Notes under the pieces: generated by a model
Database searches by the model: none
What the model was told of the DNA's origin: nothing
What the model saw: the letters and a program-made list of their open reading frames with translations, nothing else
Assembly: GCA_029582155.1 (NCBI GenBank)
Contig: CM055902.1
Location: 16,663,011 to 16,727,010, forward strand
Reading direction: 5' to 3'
Length of the DNA: 64,000 bases
Source: Panopea generosa
Lineage: Eukaryota > Mollusca > Bivalvia > Adapedonta > Hiatellidae
Translations under genes and position numbers: made by a program
Shown: piece after piece, positions 1-12,860 of the stretch
How the letters are laid out: each line of letters begins with the position of its first letter
Numbering within the stretch: the first letter of the stretch is position 1

Positions 1-587
1 TTTCTAATTTAAAACTCATTTAAGTACTCAAGATAGTGATATTAAAAACTGCACTTTCATCGTTTATAATCATAAAGTCAGGTGTAAGTCAATTAATAGT
101 ACCTTATTGAATACATGATGTTTTTTGTTGTCGCTGTTGTCCAAGAGTATCATTTGTATACTTGTATGGCGTTTGCATTACGTAGTCATGACGTTTGTAA
201 AACAGACAATTATATCAAACAATTTAGAAACACTCATTTTAAAACAGAAAGTGATATAAGAACGGTTGGTGAATGTAAATAAACCTAAGAATGTTCCGTT
301 CCTTTTGAAATATGCAACCTTCTTTTTTTAAATCGTTTTGTGATGGTATTATGGGTTTATTTGCAATAAATACACGTACTTTCATGTATGGATAAGTGTG
401 ACTTTAGGAAAAGATATGACCTGTGAAACGGATGGGATATGAATGTACTTTGCACGTGTATTTTCACTATGTCATCAGTGAACACATTCTACAGAGTTAT
501 ATCTTGGATTATACATAACATTTGTTTAATTGCTTCTGGCTTATACTATCAAATGCACAACCATTCTCTATATTCAATTTTTGTTTT
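1..587. other. AT-rich non-coding stretch
   Basis: No reading frame with protein character, no splice-bounded exon and no clear repeat unit is visible here. The sequence is AT-rich with scattered stops in all frames. Confidence 0.5.
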
Positions 588-822
588 AAGAAGACTGAGT
601 TGGTAGCACACCTGACTACCAACCCAGGGGCGTTCGTTCGAATCCCCGCTCGTGATGGGTGGTAATAAACGTTCGCATATGAATCTTCCACTTTTGAATA
701 TGTGGGGGGAAGTCAGTGACTTGCAGCATGGCGGATCACGGGAACGGAAATTGGGAGCCCTCAACGCCGTTATACCATTGAGATAATGTTGAATTGGGCG
801 CAAACCTCATACAATAAATAGA
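588..822 (+). repeat. tRNA-derived SINE, related to the 30.0-30.3 kb family
   Basis: A tRNA-like head carries an A-box-like GAGTTGGTAGC around 597 and a B box GTTCGAATCCC around 635-647. The segment TGACTACCAA next to the B box closely matches TGACTATCAA in the SINE copy at 30034-30315. The body keeps other shared words, such as the GTGGG-to-AAGTCAGTGACTTGC stretch and CCCTC followed by an ATA-rich 3' end ending in a short A/T tail near 820. Divergence is high, so this is an old copy or a sister subfamily. Ends are approximate. Confidence 0.55.
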
Positions 823-1099
823 ATAAGTCAAAATATTATCCAACAGTAAACGAAGCATTGAAAGAACAGGTACATAAAAAGAATATACACAATTATTAAA
901 CGAAAAATATTTAAAATAAATACAATATGTATACTGACAGAACAGAACAGAAACATACAATATGATAGTTATTTGTTTTTACCTAAGCATATACAGCTAT
1001 TAATCATACAGAAGACAATAAACATCAATGTATTGTGTCAAACAAACAAAACAAAACATACAACATAAATATAAAGTTAACCGGTTTACGGAGTAAGAT

Positions 1100-1560
1100 T
1101 TTAGATCATTGCTAACATGAAGATTATTAACAGAATTATATATTTATTAGTCATGGTACTTTTCAAACAGTAAGAGCATTTGTTATGACGTTTAAATATT
1201 GTTTAGCAGGGAATTGCTAGTTTTATTAACAATTGTCTTATTTGATTTTAGCAGATAAATCAATTAAAACAAATACAGGTTTTTTAAGAAAGTATTTTGA
1301 AATATAGGTCGTCTTCAAATCGGTAGAGAAAGGACATATAAGAATAAAACGATAATCATCTTCAATATCGTCTAAGGTACACAATGAACATTTCCTTTGG
1401 CTTCTGTCACAATGTCGATGTCTACCCTTTTTATTAGATGACAATGTGATTTTTGCAATACTATTTCTACATGAGATGTCATCTAAAAAGGTTAGATAAT
1501 AAGAACGTTTCAAAAGTTGCCATTGTTTTGCTTTATAAAAAAAATGGAAAATATGATATC
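1100..1560 (-). pseudogene. LINE ORF2 C-terminal domain relic
   Basis: The minus-strand frame from 1513 to 1238 encodes a stretch with SCRNSIAKI, GRHRHCDRSQRKCSLC and DIEDDYRFILICPF. Non-LTR retrotransposons in molluscs and other invertebrates often end ORF2 with this domain: a basic LAKFR/LSS segment, a GR motif, then a Cys-x-x-Cys knuckle followed by EDExHF and a C-terminal Cys. Further up in minus-strand order the expected RT is not recognisable. The frame breaks after IDLSAK: the following residues (LLKSNKTIVNK) lie in another frame, so there is a frameshift near 1240. It is a dead 3' fragment. A host zinc-finger exon is a less likely reading. Confidence 0.65.
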
Positions 1561-1649
1561 ATGCTTGATTGCCATTGTGTAATATATACGAATGTATGTG
1601 TCTTTCAGGAGATAAGTTAATACTGTCATTAAACTATATATATTGACTG

Positions 1650-1870
1650 ATTGTAGATATAACTAAATCTTGTGGAAATATGCGTTTTGTACAATATACA
1701 GAAGAAGGCAACCTCCAGTCGGTCAATAGCAAAATTTGGGACCACTGTATTACTAAAGCATTCCCTAGTACAACATAATATGAACCTATATGAACGCTGT
1801 TGTCGCCGACAGACTTTGTAACGGTTTGGAATTTTCCGTGCATCCAATCAGCTTCGCGACTTTTTGTTAT
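1650..1870 (-). other. Unrecognised coding-like segment, possible exon
   Basis: On the minus strand a pyrimidine-rich tract ending TTATCTCAG abuts an open frame starting at 1870. It reads through residues such as DWMHGKFQTVTKSVGDNSV and HIGSYYVVLGNALVIQWSQ without a stop for about 70 codons. Base composition is less AT-rich than its surroundings. No domain was recognised and no convincing downstream donor was found. It could be an exon of an unknown gene or an older mobile-element fragment just upstream of the LINE relic at 1100-1560. Confidence 0.25.
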
Positions 1871-1948
1871 CTGAGATAAGGGAAAACTAACGAGTGTTAC
1901 TGGTGACAACGACCAAAATCTTATTATAACTATTGAAAGCTGTATCAT

Positions 1949-3008
1949 ACAATTTGTGAAACATGTTGTAAAGTGTTGAAAATTTTAGATAAATAGAAAC
2001 CGCAAGTAGGATTTCAATAAAACAGTGAGAAAGCGTTTGGTTGATGTGATAAGTGGATTTGAAACTAGACCAGAAATGGTTGCCAAAAACCAACTCTATA
2101 TATAATGGTACTGTCCCCACTCCCATTCCTATCCATAATAATAAAACTGACCATGAATGTACATATTCCAGCACTAGTTATCATTGGTATTGGTTTGTTT
2201 ACGTTTACGTTTTTAAAAAATCTAAAACAAAAGTCATAAAAATTGATTACAATTAAAACGTTTTCATTTTAAAAGGTTGTTTTTCTCTAAAACTCCTCCG
2301 AAATCTATTTTTGCAGTGAAGTTAAAACATCAACAGCAGTTTTAATAGTGCGAATGATAGAATCTTTATTTCGCCCTGACTACATCTCGATATTGTATCT
2401 AATTTTATTACTCGAATGTACATTGCAATGTCATCAAGCTTATTTGATTTTTTTTTCGTATTCAAAGAATATTTAACAAACTGGACATCGTTCAGCACCG
2501 TTACAAAACAAACACGTTTTTTCTACCCGGTTCCATAAAACTGTTGCGTGCTGTGTGCTAATTTTGGATTGAGCAAGTGTCCAGGAAAACATGTTAGCTA
2601 ATGTTTAATCGAACTGAATGCAGCACTAGCATTTGTTACACTCTTTGTAATATTGGACAGATAATCAAAACATGATTTGAGCATACATGGATATAAACGA
2701 CTTTCTGAAGGTCCCGCTTAGATATGTTGGCTGTACTGACGTGGAATTAATTCATATTAAAAATCAGCATATCTAAACATATTGTTAATATAAAATGTAT
2801 TTCTATATTAAAATACAAACATAGAACATATATTATACATAGCATTTATTTTAGATAACAGAACAGAACATACTTTTTTCAGTTAAACTATACAGATTCT
2901 CGTCTATATAACACAATTACAAATGTTTACAGTCAGGTCATATTTACAACAATACAACAAAATACAAATACAAAATACATTTTTTATACAATGAGAGGAT
3001 GGATCATT
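1949..3008. other. Non-coding AT-rich interval
   Basis: No exon, repeat array or RNA gene could be supported. Short open frames on both strands lack domain character and codon structure. Confidence 0.45.
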
Positions 3009-3168
3009 ATCACGCTTGAAGTCTTCCTGGACATAACCAGTACTAACCACATGCTTAGTATATGAAAATTGTCTTGCTCAAGAATACAACACATGACCAT
3101 GGGTAGAATCGAACAAACGACCTTCCGGTCCGGTTCTTTGCTCTACCACAGGAACACGCACCGGGGAT
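3009..3168 (-). repeat. SINE family A, degraded copy
   Basis: Reading the minus strand, the copy begins with a worn tRNA-like head (GGTAGAGCA, then GGTCGTTTGTTCGATTC as the B-box region). The family's conserved inner words TTGAGCAAGACA, TTAGTACTGGTT and AGGAAGACTTC then follow. The same order of words is found at 15226, 24874, 35015 and 41630. This copy is the most diverged in the head. Confidence 0.7.
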
Positions 3169-4744
3169 TTTAAGATATCTTGTGATAGATTTTCAATGAA
3201 CAGTAAAAAAGTAGAAGTAAATGTTAAGTTCGCGAAGTAATAAAATCTGGGACTTCGTGGTTTTCCGTAGCTGTGCTGGCCCTACAATCACGTAAGTGAT
3301 TACGCCTCTAAACACTTATATGAAATGTGTCTTGTTTAACTATGTGAATTCTCAGTGCATATTACAATATTGATCTTTCATCTTCTAAATGAAAGTGTTT
3401 CTTTCTCTTCTACTTTTTATAGTGACGTTGGTTGCGACATTTAGCGTTGGTGTGTTATTTAACGTTGTCACAATGGCCCCCAGTTGCCCTTGGGACCGGC
3501 CTACCTGTTTTTAAGGTCTAGCCACGGGTCTACATGTTCTTCTTTCATCTATCTAATCTAGGAAGAATAGCTTTCAAATTGTATTTTCACATATTCTGTA
3601 AAACACAACAGTTTCTTCTTATAACAGAACAAGTTTGCAATTGATTTCATTCCTTAACTATTCGTGGAAATATATTTCAACGAATTCAATAAAACCGTTA
3701 TTAACGTATTCCGCGATTTTATTTCTTTAATTAGTTTTTACTGCTTGTTTATAACAGCTTTGAGAAATGACAGTGACAGTATGATAGATAAAACAGTGAG
3801 CGCAAGTAATGCATTTTAGTTAATAAAAACATGCACTCATCCTGTGCGGATATTGTGTCACAAAAAAACATATTTGGTTATGCAATGGCTTAATTCATTT
3901 AATCAGATATTTGTAGTTATGTCACGTATGTAAACTGTAACTCAATAACATCGCATCAGTGTTACAATATTCATGTTTTATTGTTTTAATTATGGAGGTT
4001 TTTCGGTGAAACATTTTAATGTTAAAATGTTAATGCTATTTCTTTTAGGTTTCAGTCGTGAAATAAAAAGATTTATTTTTATTAGGCATCAGTAGCTATA
4101 CTACTGCATCGCTTACTTGATTAAAATAAAAGGTTTTTCAATAATTTTCTTTATCTATTTTATATATATACTTCAACAATGTATTTGTTATACGTCTAAG
4201 CTGAACTGAGGGTCGTGTCGGGTACACAACGGAAATAAACAAAAAGCAAAATGCTATAATTAAATTGTTAATCAGTTAATAGAATACACCATAACTGTGA
4301 AACAAAGATTAACACCTTGCAAATTCGGTAATCGCACAGTTATATGTGATTTAACTGGCATCGGCCGTGTTTATGCTGCAAATCAGTTATTTTCTGATCT
4401 GATTAGAGGAGAAACTCGCTACTTTAAGATATTTTTACATTGCGCAATAGTTCTCTTTTTTGTCACCGTTTTAGTGTTTTTGTCTTGTTTACCTCAACAT
4501 ACTTTTGATAAATTGATTGGCAGCATAACACATAGTCTTATTATGATATATGATAAAAATAAGTCATATGTTTGAATGGCTATGTGCATTTATTGTCTGA
4601 TACTGACGTTATAACTGTTGTGCTGTACACAGCTGCCACGGTACATATGTGTCTGGAACACATTGTAGTTTAGTTTAGCTCAATTACAGAAAGACCAAAG
4701 CTTGTAATTTATTAACCGCACTCGAGTATGCTATCTCGGTTCAA
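3169..4744. other. Gene-free interval with one unrecognised short ORF
   Basis: A plus-strand frame at 4297-4575 can encode 92 residues including a hydrophobic segment (IVLFFVTVLVFLSCL), but it resembles no family I recognise and has no splice or start context to support it. The rest shows no repeats or exons. Confidence 0.3.
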
Positions 4745-4986
4745 CCGGTACTAAGTATTAATTTGTGAGACTCATCGGCTCAAGCTGAGGATTAAACCCG
4801 CAATCTAGCGACTGACATTCTATCCACAACACTACCGCCACGCTTATATATCACATATATCAAGAAACCGGTACTGAGTATTAATTTGTGAGACTCATTG
4901 ACTCAATCTGAGGATTGAACCCGCAGCCTAGCGACTGACATTCTATCCACAACACTACCGCCACGCTTATATATCACATATATCAA
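4745..4986 (-). repeat. Tandem duplication of a tRNA-like SINE element (SINE family D)
   Basis: Two copies of a 119-123 bp unit lie head to tail, 4745-4867 and 4868-4986, and differ at only a few positions. On the minus strand each holds a tRNA-like head starting GCGTGGCGGTAGTG. The second copy has the B box GCGGGTTCAATCC, the first GCGGGTTTAATCC. A more diverged relative is at 37287-37355. The near identity suggests a recent local duplication rather than two insertions, since the flanking word ATATATCAAG is duplicated with the unit. Confidence 0.7.
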
Positions 4987-5843
4987 GTGGCTCAAACAGC
5001 AATGCATGAATGCATGACACAGATTTTGTAAATCAAAGCACAATTACTCTTAAAATACAATAATTACAAGGCTGCAAAAATTGCGTGTACTTCAAGTTGT
5101 ATGTTATCAGCGAATTAAATTGAACATTTTCGATAAAAAATGAGATTACCACATTCCGCAATTTTCCGCATTATATAATTAAATTGTTTTGTCTGATGTT
5201 GATGGTTCAAGGAAAAGACAGTTTTATTCTGACAGGCACGGCATTGTCTGTGTTATACGTGCTACATATCGAGCAATCGTAATGAAAACAATATGTCTAT
5301 TTCGTTGTTAAATATTCTTCACATGAAACTCGAACAATTGACCAGAAGCGATATGTCCATCAAACAAGTCGTCACCCAATCAGCGATTGATATTAATTCA
5401 AGCGCCGCCATTTCCCTTAGACAAATACTACAATGTATTGAATCGGGTCAGGTCAATTACGGTATTTGGCTGAATTCTTAAATGAGACACTTTTTTTACA
5501 TAAGGATACGACAATGGCTTATTTACACTTTTTTAGACTTTTATAGAAATCGATACCTCTACATTGTGAAAGTATTAAAATGAAATTAAAATATTCCAGT
5601 AAGCAGGATTTTAATTTTACTTCCAATGTTGGACTGAGCTATAATTCAGATGAATATGAATTGAAAACATCCAATTTCGTATATTTTCGAAACATATTAA
5701 TGTTGTCAAGTATGCTTGCATTCCTGTGATTCTTCGGAGAGTTATAACAAATGACAAACAAGAGAACGTACAGCGTAGGTCTGTGCCGATTGATTGGCTA
5801 TACCTGTAACCATTCCTGCAGTCACAGAAACTGTGTAATCGAT
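4987..5843. other. Interval with a short unrecognised ORF at 5293-5481
   Basis: The plus-strand frame 5293-5481 starts at ATG and encodes 62 residues. Its second half (SDMSIKQVVTQSAIDINSS, LRQILQCIESGQVNYGIW) looks less AT-driven than chance frames nearby. No domain is recognised, and no splice site or poly(A) signal was assigned. The remainder of the interval is AT-rich and empty. Confidence 0.25.
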
Positions 5844-5929
5844 ATGTGTGTGTGTGTGTGTGTTTGTGTTTGTGTTTGTGTGTGTGTGGGGGGGGGGGGG
5901 GGTGGGGGTGTGGGTGTGGGTGTGGGTGA
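5844..5929. repeat. TG-rich microsatellite with a G tract
   Basis: TG/TTTG repeats run into about 15 consecutive G and then TGGGTG steps. This borders the left edge of the large minisatellite directly. Confidence 0.95.
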
Positions 5930-8900
5930 ATTTTGAAATCTTACATGACTGACGTACTTGATACTACTAATTTTGAAATCTTATATACATGAAATCTTAC
6001 ATGACTGATGTACTTGAAACTACTTATTTTGAAATCTTACATGAATGATGTACTTGATACTACTTATTTTGAAATCTTACGTAAATGGTGTACTTTATAC
6101 TACTTATTTTGAAATCTTACATGAATGATGTACTTGACGGAAACAGTCTCCGTCTCTCAACACTGATTCATGTGGGAAAGTTATCAGTTACTTGCGGAGA
6201 TGGGGTGTGCTCGAGTACTGGTTAATCCCAGGAAACAGTGGTTAGGTTAACTGACCGTCTGTTAGCCCTCGATGGCATAAAAATGACGCTTAATATTCAT
6301 TCAATCAATCAATCAATCAATGTACTTGATACTACTAATTTTGAAATCTTACGTAAATAATGTACTTGATATTACTTATTTTGAAATCTTTTGTAAATGG
6401 TGTACTTGATACTACTTATTTTTAAAACTTACGTAAATGATATACGTGATATTACTAATTTTTAAATCTTACATAAATGATGTACTTGATATTACTAATT
6501 ATGAAATCTTACGTGATTGATGTACTTGATACTACTTATTTTGAAATCTTACGTAAATGAAGTACTTGATATTGCTAATTTTGAAATCTTACTTAAATTA
6601 TGTACTTGATACTACTTATTTCGAAATCTTACGTTAATGATGTACTTGATATTGCTAATTTTGAAATTTTACGTAAATGATGTACTTGATACTACTTATT
6701 TTGAAATCTTACTTAAATGATGAACTTGATACTACTTATTTCGAAATCTTACGTAAATGATGTACTTGATATTGCTAATTTTGGAATCTTACATAAAAGA
6801 TGTACTTGATACTACTAATTTTGAAATCTTACATAAATTATGTACTGAATACTACTAATTTTGAAATCTTACATAAATGATGAACTTGATATCACTTATT
6901 TTAAAATCTTACGGAAGTGATGTACTTGATACCAATAATTTTGAAATATTACGTGAATGCTGTACTTGATAATACTTATTTTGAAATCTTACGTAAATGA
7001 AGTACTTGATATTGCTAATTTTGAAATCTTACTTAAATTATGTACTTGATACTACTTATTTTGAAATCTTACGTAAATGATGTACTTGATATTGCTTATT
7101 TTGAAATTTTACGTAAATGATGTACTTGATACTACTCATTTTGAAATCTTACGTAAATGATGTACGTGATATTACTAATTTTGAAATCTAACATAAATGA
7201 TGTACTTGATACTACTAATTTTGAAATCTTACTTGAATGATGTACTTGATACTACTTATTTTGAAATCTTACATAAATGATGTTTTGATACTACTTATTT
7301 TGAAATCTTTTGTAAATGGTGTACTTACTTGATATTACTAATTTAGAAATATTACATAATAATGTTCTTGATACTACTAATTTTGAAATCTTACGTAAAT
7401 GATATACTTGATACCACTAATTTTGAAATTTTACGTAAACGATGAACTTGATACCACTAATTTTGAAATCTTACGTAAATGATGTACTTGATACTACTTA
7501 TTTTGAAATCTTTTGTAAGTGGTGTACTTGATATTATTAATTTTTCAAATCTTACATAAATAATGAATTTTATACTGCTAATTTTGAAATCTTACATGAA
7601 TGATGTACTTGATACTGCTAATTTTTAAATCTCACATAAATGATGTACTTGATACAGCTTATTTTGAAATCTTATGTGAATGATGTACTTGATACTTCTA
7701 ATTTTGAAATCTTACGTGAATGATGTACTTGATATTACTTATTTTGGAATCTTACATGAATAATGTACTTGATACCACTAATTTTAAAATCTTACATAAA
7801 CGATGTAATTGATACCACTAATTTTGAAATCTTACGTAAATGGTGTTCTTGATATTACTAATTTTGAAATCTTACATAAATGATGTACTTGATTATTCTA
7901 ATTTTGAAATCTTACATGCATGATGTACTTTTTACTGCTAATTTTGAAATCTTACATGAATGATGTACTTGATACTGCCAATTTTGAAATCTCACATGAA
8001 TGATGTACTTGATACCACTAATTTTGTACTCTTTCTTAAATGATAAACTTGACACTATTAATTTTGAAATCTTACATAAATGATGTACTTGATACTACTT
8101 ATTTTGAAATCTTACGTAAATGATGTACTTGATACTACTATTTATGAAATCTTACATAAATGGTGTACTAGATATTACTAATTTTTGAATCTTACATGAA
8201 AGATGTACTTAATACTACTTATTTTGAAATCTTACATAAATTATGTACTTGATACTACTAATTTTGAAATCTTACATAAATGATGTACTTGATATCACTA
8301 ATTTTGAAATCTTACGTAAGTGATGTACTTGTTATCAATTCTTTATGAATATTACGTGAATTATGTACTTGATACTACTTATTTTGAAATCTTTTTTAAA
8401 TGGTGTACTTGATATTACTAATTTTGAAATCTTACATAATAATGTTCTTGATACTACTTATTTTGAAATCTTACGTAAATCATGAACTTGATACCAATAA
8501 TTTTGAAATCTTACGAAACGATGTACTTGATACCACTAATTTTGAAATCTTACGTAAATGGTGTTCTTGATATCATTAATTTTGAAATCTTACATAAATG
8601 ATGCACTTTATACTGCTAATTTTGAAATCTTACATGAATGATGTACTTTATACTGCTAATTTTGAAATCTTACATGAATGATGTACTTGATACTGCTAAT
8701 ATTGAAATCAAACATGAATGATGTACTTGACTCTACTTATTTTGAAATCTTGCATGAATGATGTACTTGATACTACTAATTTTGAAATCTTACGTGAATG
8801 AAGTACTTGATATTGCTAATTTTGAAATTTTACATGAATGATGTACTTGATACTACTTATTTTGAAATCACACTTAAATGATATATTTTATACTACTAAT

Positions 8901-11900
8901 TTTGAAATATTACATAAATGATGTACTTGCTACTACTGATTTTGAAATCTCACATAAATGATGTTATTGATGCTACTAATTTTGAATCTTACATAAATGA
9001 TATACTTTGTATTACTAATCTTGAATCTTACATAAATGATGTACTTGATGCTACTAATTTTGAATCTGACATAAATGATATACTTTATACTACTAATTTT
9101 GAAATATTACATGAATGATGTACTTGACTCTACTTATTTTGAAATCTTACATGAATGATGTACTTGATGCTACTTATTTTGAATCTAACATAAATGATAT
9201 ACATGATACTACTAATTTTCAATCTTACATAAATAATGTACTTGATACTACTTATTTTGAAATCACACTTAAATGATATATTTTATACTACTAATTTTGA
9301 AATATTACATAAATGATGTACTTGCTACTACTGATTTTGAAATCTCACATAAATGATATACTTAATACTACTAATTTTGAAATCTTACATAAATAATGTA
9401 CTTGATACTTCTTATTTTGAAATATTACATGAATGATATACTTGACATTACTAATTTTGAATCTTACGTAAATGATTTACTTGATATTCCTAATTTTGAA
9501 ATCTTACATAAATGATGTACTTGATACTACTTATTTTGAAATCTTACGTGAATGATGTTCTTGATACTACTAATTTTGAAATCTTACATGGATGATGTAC
9601 TTGATACTACTAATTTTGAAATCTTAAGTGAATGATGTACTTGATACTACTACTTTTGAAATCTTACATAAATGATGTATTGATACTACTTATTTTGAAA
9701 TCTTTTGTAAATGATGTACTTGATATTACTAATTTTTGAAATCTTACATAAATGATGTACTTGATACTACTAATTTTGAAATCTTACATAAATGATTTAC
9801 TTTATACTACTAATTTTCAAATCTTACATAAATGATGAACTTTTTACTGCTAATTTTCAAATCTTACATAAATGATGTACTTGATACTGCTTATTTTGAA
9901 ATCTTACATATATGATGTACTTGATACTTCTAATTTTGGAATCTTACATAAATGATGAACTTGATGCTACTAATTTTGAAATCTTACTTAAATTATGTAC
10001 TTGATACTACTTATTTTGAAATCTTACATAAATGATGTACTTGATATTACTAATTTTTCAAATCTTACATAAATGATGAACTTTATACTGCTTATTTTGA
10101 AATCTTACATAAATGATGTACTTGAAACTGCTTAATTTGAAATCTTACATACATGATGTACTTGATACTTCTAATTTTGGAATCTTACATAAATGATGAA
10201 CTTGATGCTACTAATTTTGAAATCTTACTTTAATGATGTACTTGATACTACTTATTTTGAAATCTTACGTAAATTATGTACTTGTTATCACTAATTTTGA
10301 AATCTTACATAAATGATGTATTTGATATAACTAATTTTGAAATCTTACGTAAATGTTGTACTTGATAATTCTTATTTTGAAATCTTACATAAATGATTTA
10401 CTTGATATTACTAATTTTGAAATCTTACATAAATGATGTACTTGATACTACAAATTTTGAAATCTTACGTGAATGATGTACTTGATCCTACTAATTTTGA
10501 AATCATACCTAAATGATGTATTGAACTACTTATTTTGAAATCTTACATAAATGATGTAATTGATATTACTAATTTTTCAAATCTGACATAAATGATGAAC
10601 TTTATATTGCTAATTTTGAAATTTTACATAAATGATGTAGGTGATACTTCTAATTTTGAAATCTTACATGACTGATATACTTGATATTATTTATTTTGAA
10701 ATCTTACATAAATGATATACTTTGTATTAATAATTTTGAATCTTACATAAATGATGTACTTGATGCTACTAATTTTGAAATCTTACTTAAATGATATACT
10801 TTGTATTAATAATTTTGAATCTTACATAAATTATGTACTTGATGCTACTAATTTTGAAATCTTACATGAATGGTGTACTTGATACTACTTATTTTGAAAT
10901 ATTTTGTAAATGGTGTACCTGATATTACTTATTTTTGAAATCTTACATAAATGAGGAACTTGATGCTGCTAATTTTGAAATCTCACATAAATGATTTTCT
11001 TGATACTGCTTATTTTGAAATCTTACGTGAATGATGTACTTGATACTACTAATTTTGGAATCTTACATAAATTATGTACTTGATACTTCTTATTTCGAAA
11101 TCTTACATGAATGATGTACTTGATACTGCTAATTTTGAAATCTCACATAAACGATGTACTTGATATTACTTATTTTGGAATCTTATATACATGAAATCTT
11201 ACATGACTGATGTACTTGAAACTACTTATTTTGAAATCTTACATTAATGATGTACTTGATACTACTAATTTTGGAATCTTACATAAATTATGTACTTGAT
11301 ACTTCTTATTTCGAAATCTTACATGAATGATGTACTTGATACTGCTAATTTTGAAATCTCACATAAACGATGTACTTGATACTACTTATTTTGGAATCTT
11401 ACATAAATGATGTACTTGATATTGCTAACTTTGAAATCTTACATAAATGATGTACTTGATATTACTAATTTTTCAAATCTGACATAAATAATGAAATTTA
11501 TACTGGTAATTTTGAAATCTAACATGAATGATGTAGTTGATACTGCTAATTTTGAAATCTTTCTTGACTGATGTACTTGATATTACTTATTTTGAAATCT
11601 TACATAAATGATGTTCTTGATGCTACTAATTTTGAAATCTTACATAAATGATATACTTTGTATTAATAATTTTGAATTTTACATAAATTATGTACTTTAT
11701 GCTACTAATTTTGAAATCTTACATGAATGGTGTACTTGATACTACTAATTTTGAAATCTTACATAAATGATATACTTGATGCTTCTAATTTTCAATCTTA
11801 CATTAATAATGTACTTGATACTACTTATTTTGAAATCTCACATAAATGATATACGTTACACTACTAATTTTGAAATATTACATAAATGATGTACTTGCTA

Positions 11901-12260
11901 CTACTGTTTTTGATATCTTACGTAAGCGATGTACATGATACAACTAATTTTTAAATCTTACATAAATAATGTTCTTGATACTACTTATTTTGAAATATTA
12001 CATGAATGATGTACTTGATATAACTTATTTTGAATCTTACGTAAATGGTGTACTTGATACTACTTATTTTAAAATCTTACATGAATGATGTACTTGATAT
12101 TACTAATTTTGAATCTTTCGTAAATAATGTACTTGATACTACTAATTTTGAAATCTTACATGGATGATGTACGTGAAACTACTTATTTTGAAATCTTACA
12201 TGGATGATGTGCTTGATATAACTTATTTTGAAATCTTACGTAAATGATGTACTTGATACT
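5930..12260. repeat. Large 40-bp minisatellite array, about 150 units
   Basis: The unit reads TGTACTTGATACTACTAATT followed by TTGAAATCTTACATAAATGA, about 40 bp, with variants of 39 and 41 bp. It fills some 6.3 kb with only a SINE (6138-6320) as foreign sequence. Positional variants recur: TACTTATT versus TACTAATT, ACATAAATGA versus ACGTAAATGA versus ACATGAATGA. Higher-order repetition is present: a 66-bp variant block at 5977-6042 recurs at 11179-11244, and about 140 bp starting at 11041 recurs at 11257. Between 8918 and 9118 units of 39 bp happen to keep a frame open, which I treat as incidental. No gene lies inside. Confidence 0.97.
6138..6320 (+). mobile_element. SINE family B, 5'-truncated, inserted in the minisatellite
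   Basis: The body words TGATTCATGTGGGAAAG, GTGTGCTCGAGTACTGGTTA and TGTTAGCCCTCGATGGCATA match the full copy at 30034-30315. The tRNA head is missing. The 3' end is a (TCAA)n tail. The nine bases TGTACTTGA occur on both sides (6129-6137 and 6321-6329), while the array unit contains them once, so they are a target-site duplication from retrotransposition. Confidence 0.85.
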
Positions 12261-12572
12261 CGTATACAGAAATGTAAAACACAAAATGTGTCCAACAGGA
12301 AACATTGCAGTTAAAGGACATATCCATCACACCAATACAAACACAAACATACATAGAAAAGCTCTGCCAGGTACAATACAAATATTCCAGAAAAAAAAAT
12401 CAAAATTTACTGCCTTAGTACAATCAGTGACTTAAACTGACAAAATACTAAAAAGCTAATAATATATTAATATTATTAACATCCGATGTCGTGTCATTCC
12501 TCTACGACTTTATATCTGAACGGATTGTGTCCTATAAACAGAAATGGTTCGAAAGTCGCTCCTGGATAAATT

Positions 12573-12860
12573 TTGTCAGCTGAAATGCTGTACAAATTCA
12601 TTGACGTGAAGCAGTGCAGAAAATGGATCAGCTATGAATCTTGGTTCGATAATCATACATATCGTGTCACGGATTTCAAGGTTCCTGTAAGGGCTTTGTT
12701 CAATAACTTCGCATTAGAAAGACATCTAGGGACGGCTGAGCTGAATAGCTTAATATCAAATGACAATTTGAAACCCACACGCATTAATGGAACATTATAT
12801 TGTTACATAAAACAAGACAGCCACTCAAACCCTTATGTCAGATTTGGAAAAAAAAGTTAA
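12573..12860 (+). other. Unrecognised coding-like segment, possible last exon
   Basis: An open plus-strand stretch of about 92 residues ends at a TAA at 12858-12860. It reads FIDVKQCRKWISYESWFDN, then YRVTDFKVPVRALFNNFAL, and ends VRFGKKS. Composition is clearly less AT-rich than the flanks, and Trp, Cys and His are used normally, unlike chance frames. A possible acceptor TTTTGTCAG ends at 12579; an in-frame stop lies just upstream, so if it is real it should start by splicing. There is no ATG that obviously starts it except an internal one at 12585. No domain is recognised and no partner exon was found. Confidence 0.35.

Noticed and set aside
8918..9118. Repeat protein encoded by the 39-bp units (NFESYINDVLDAT-like)
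   Set aside because: The open frame holds only where units happen to be 39 bp; the array is mostly 40-bp units full of stops.
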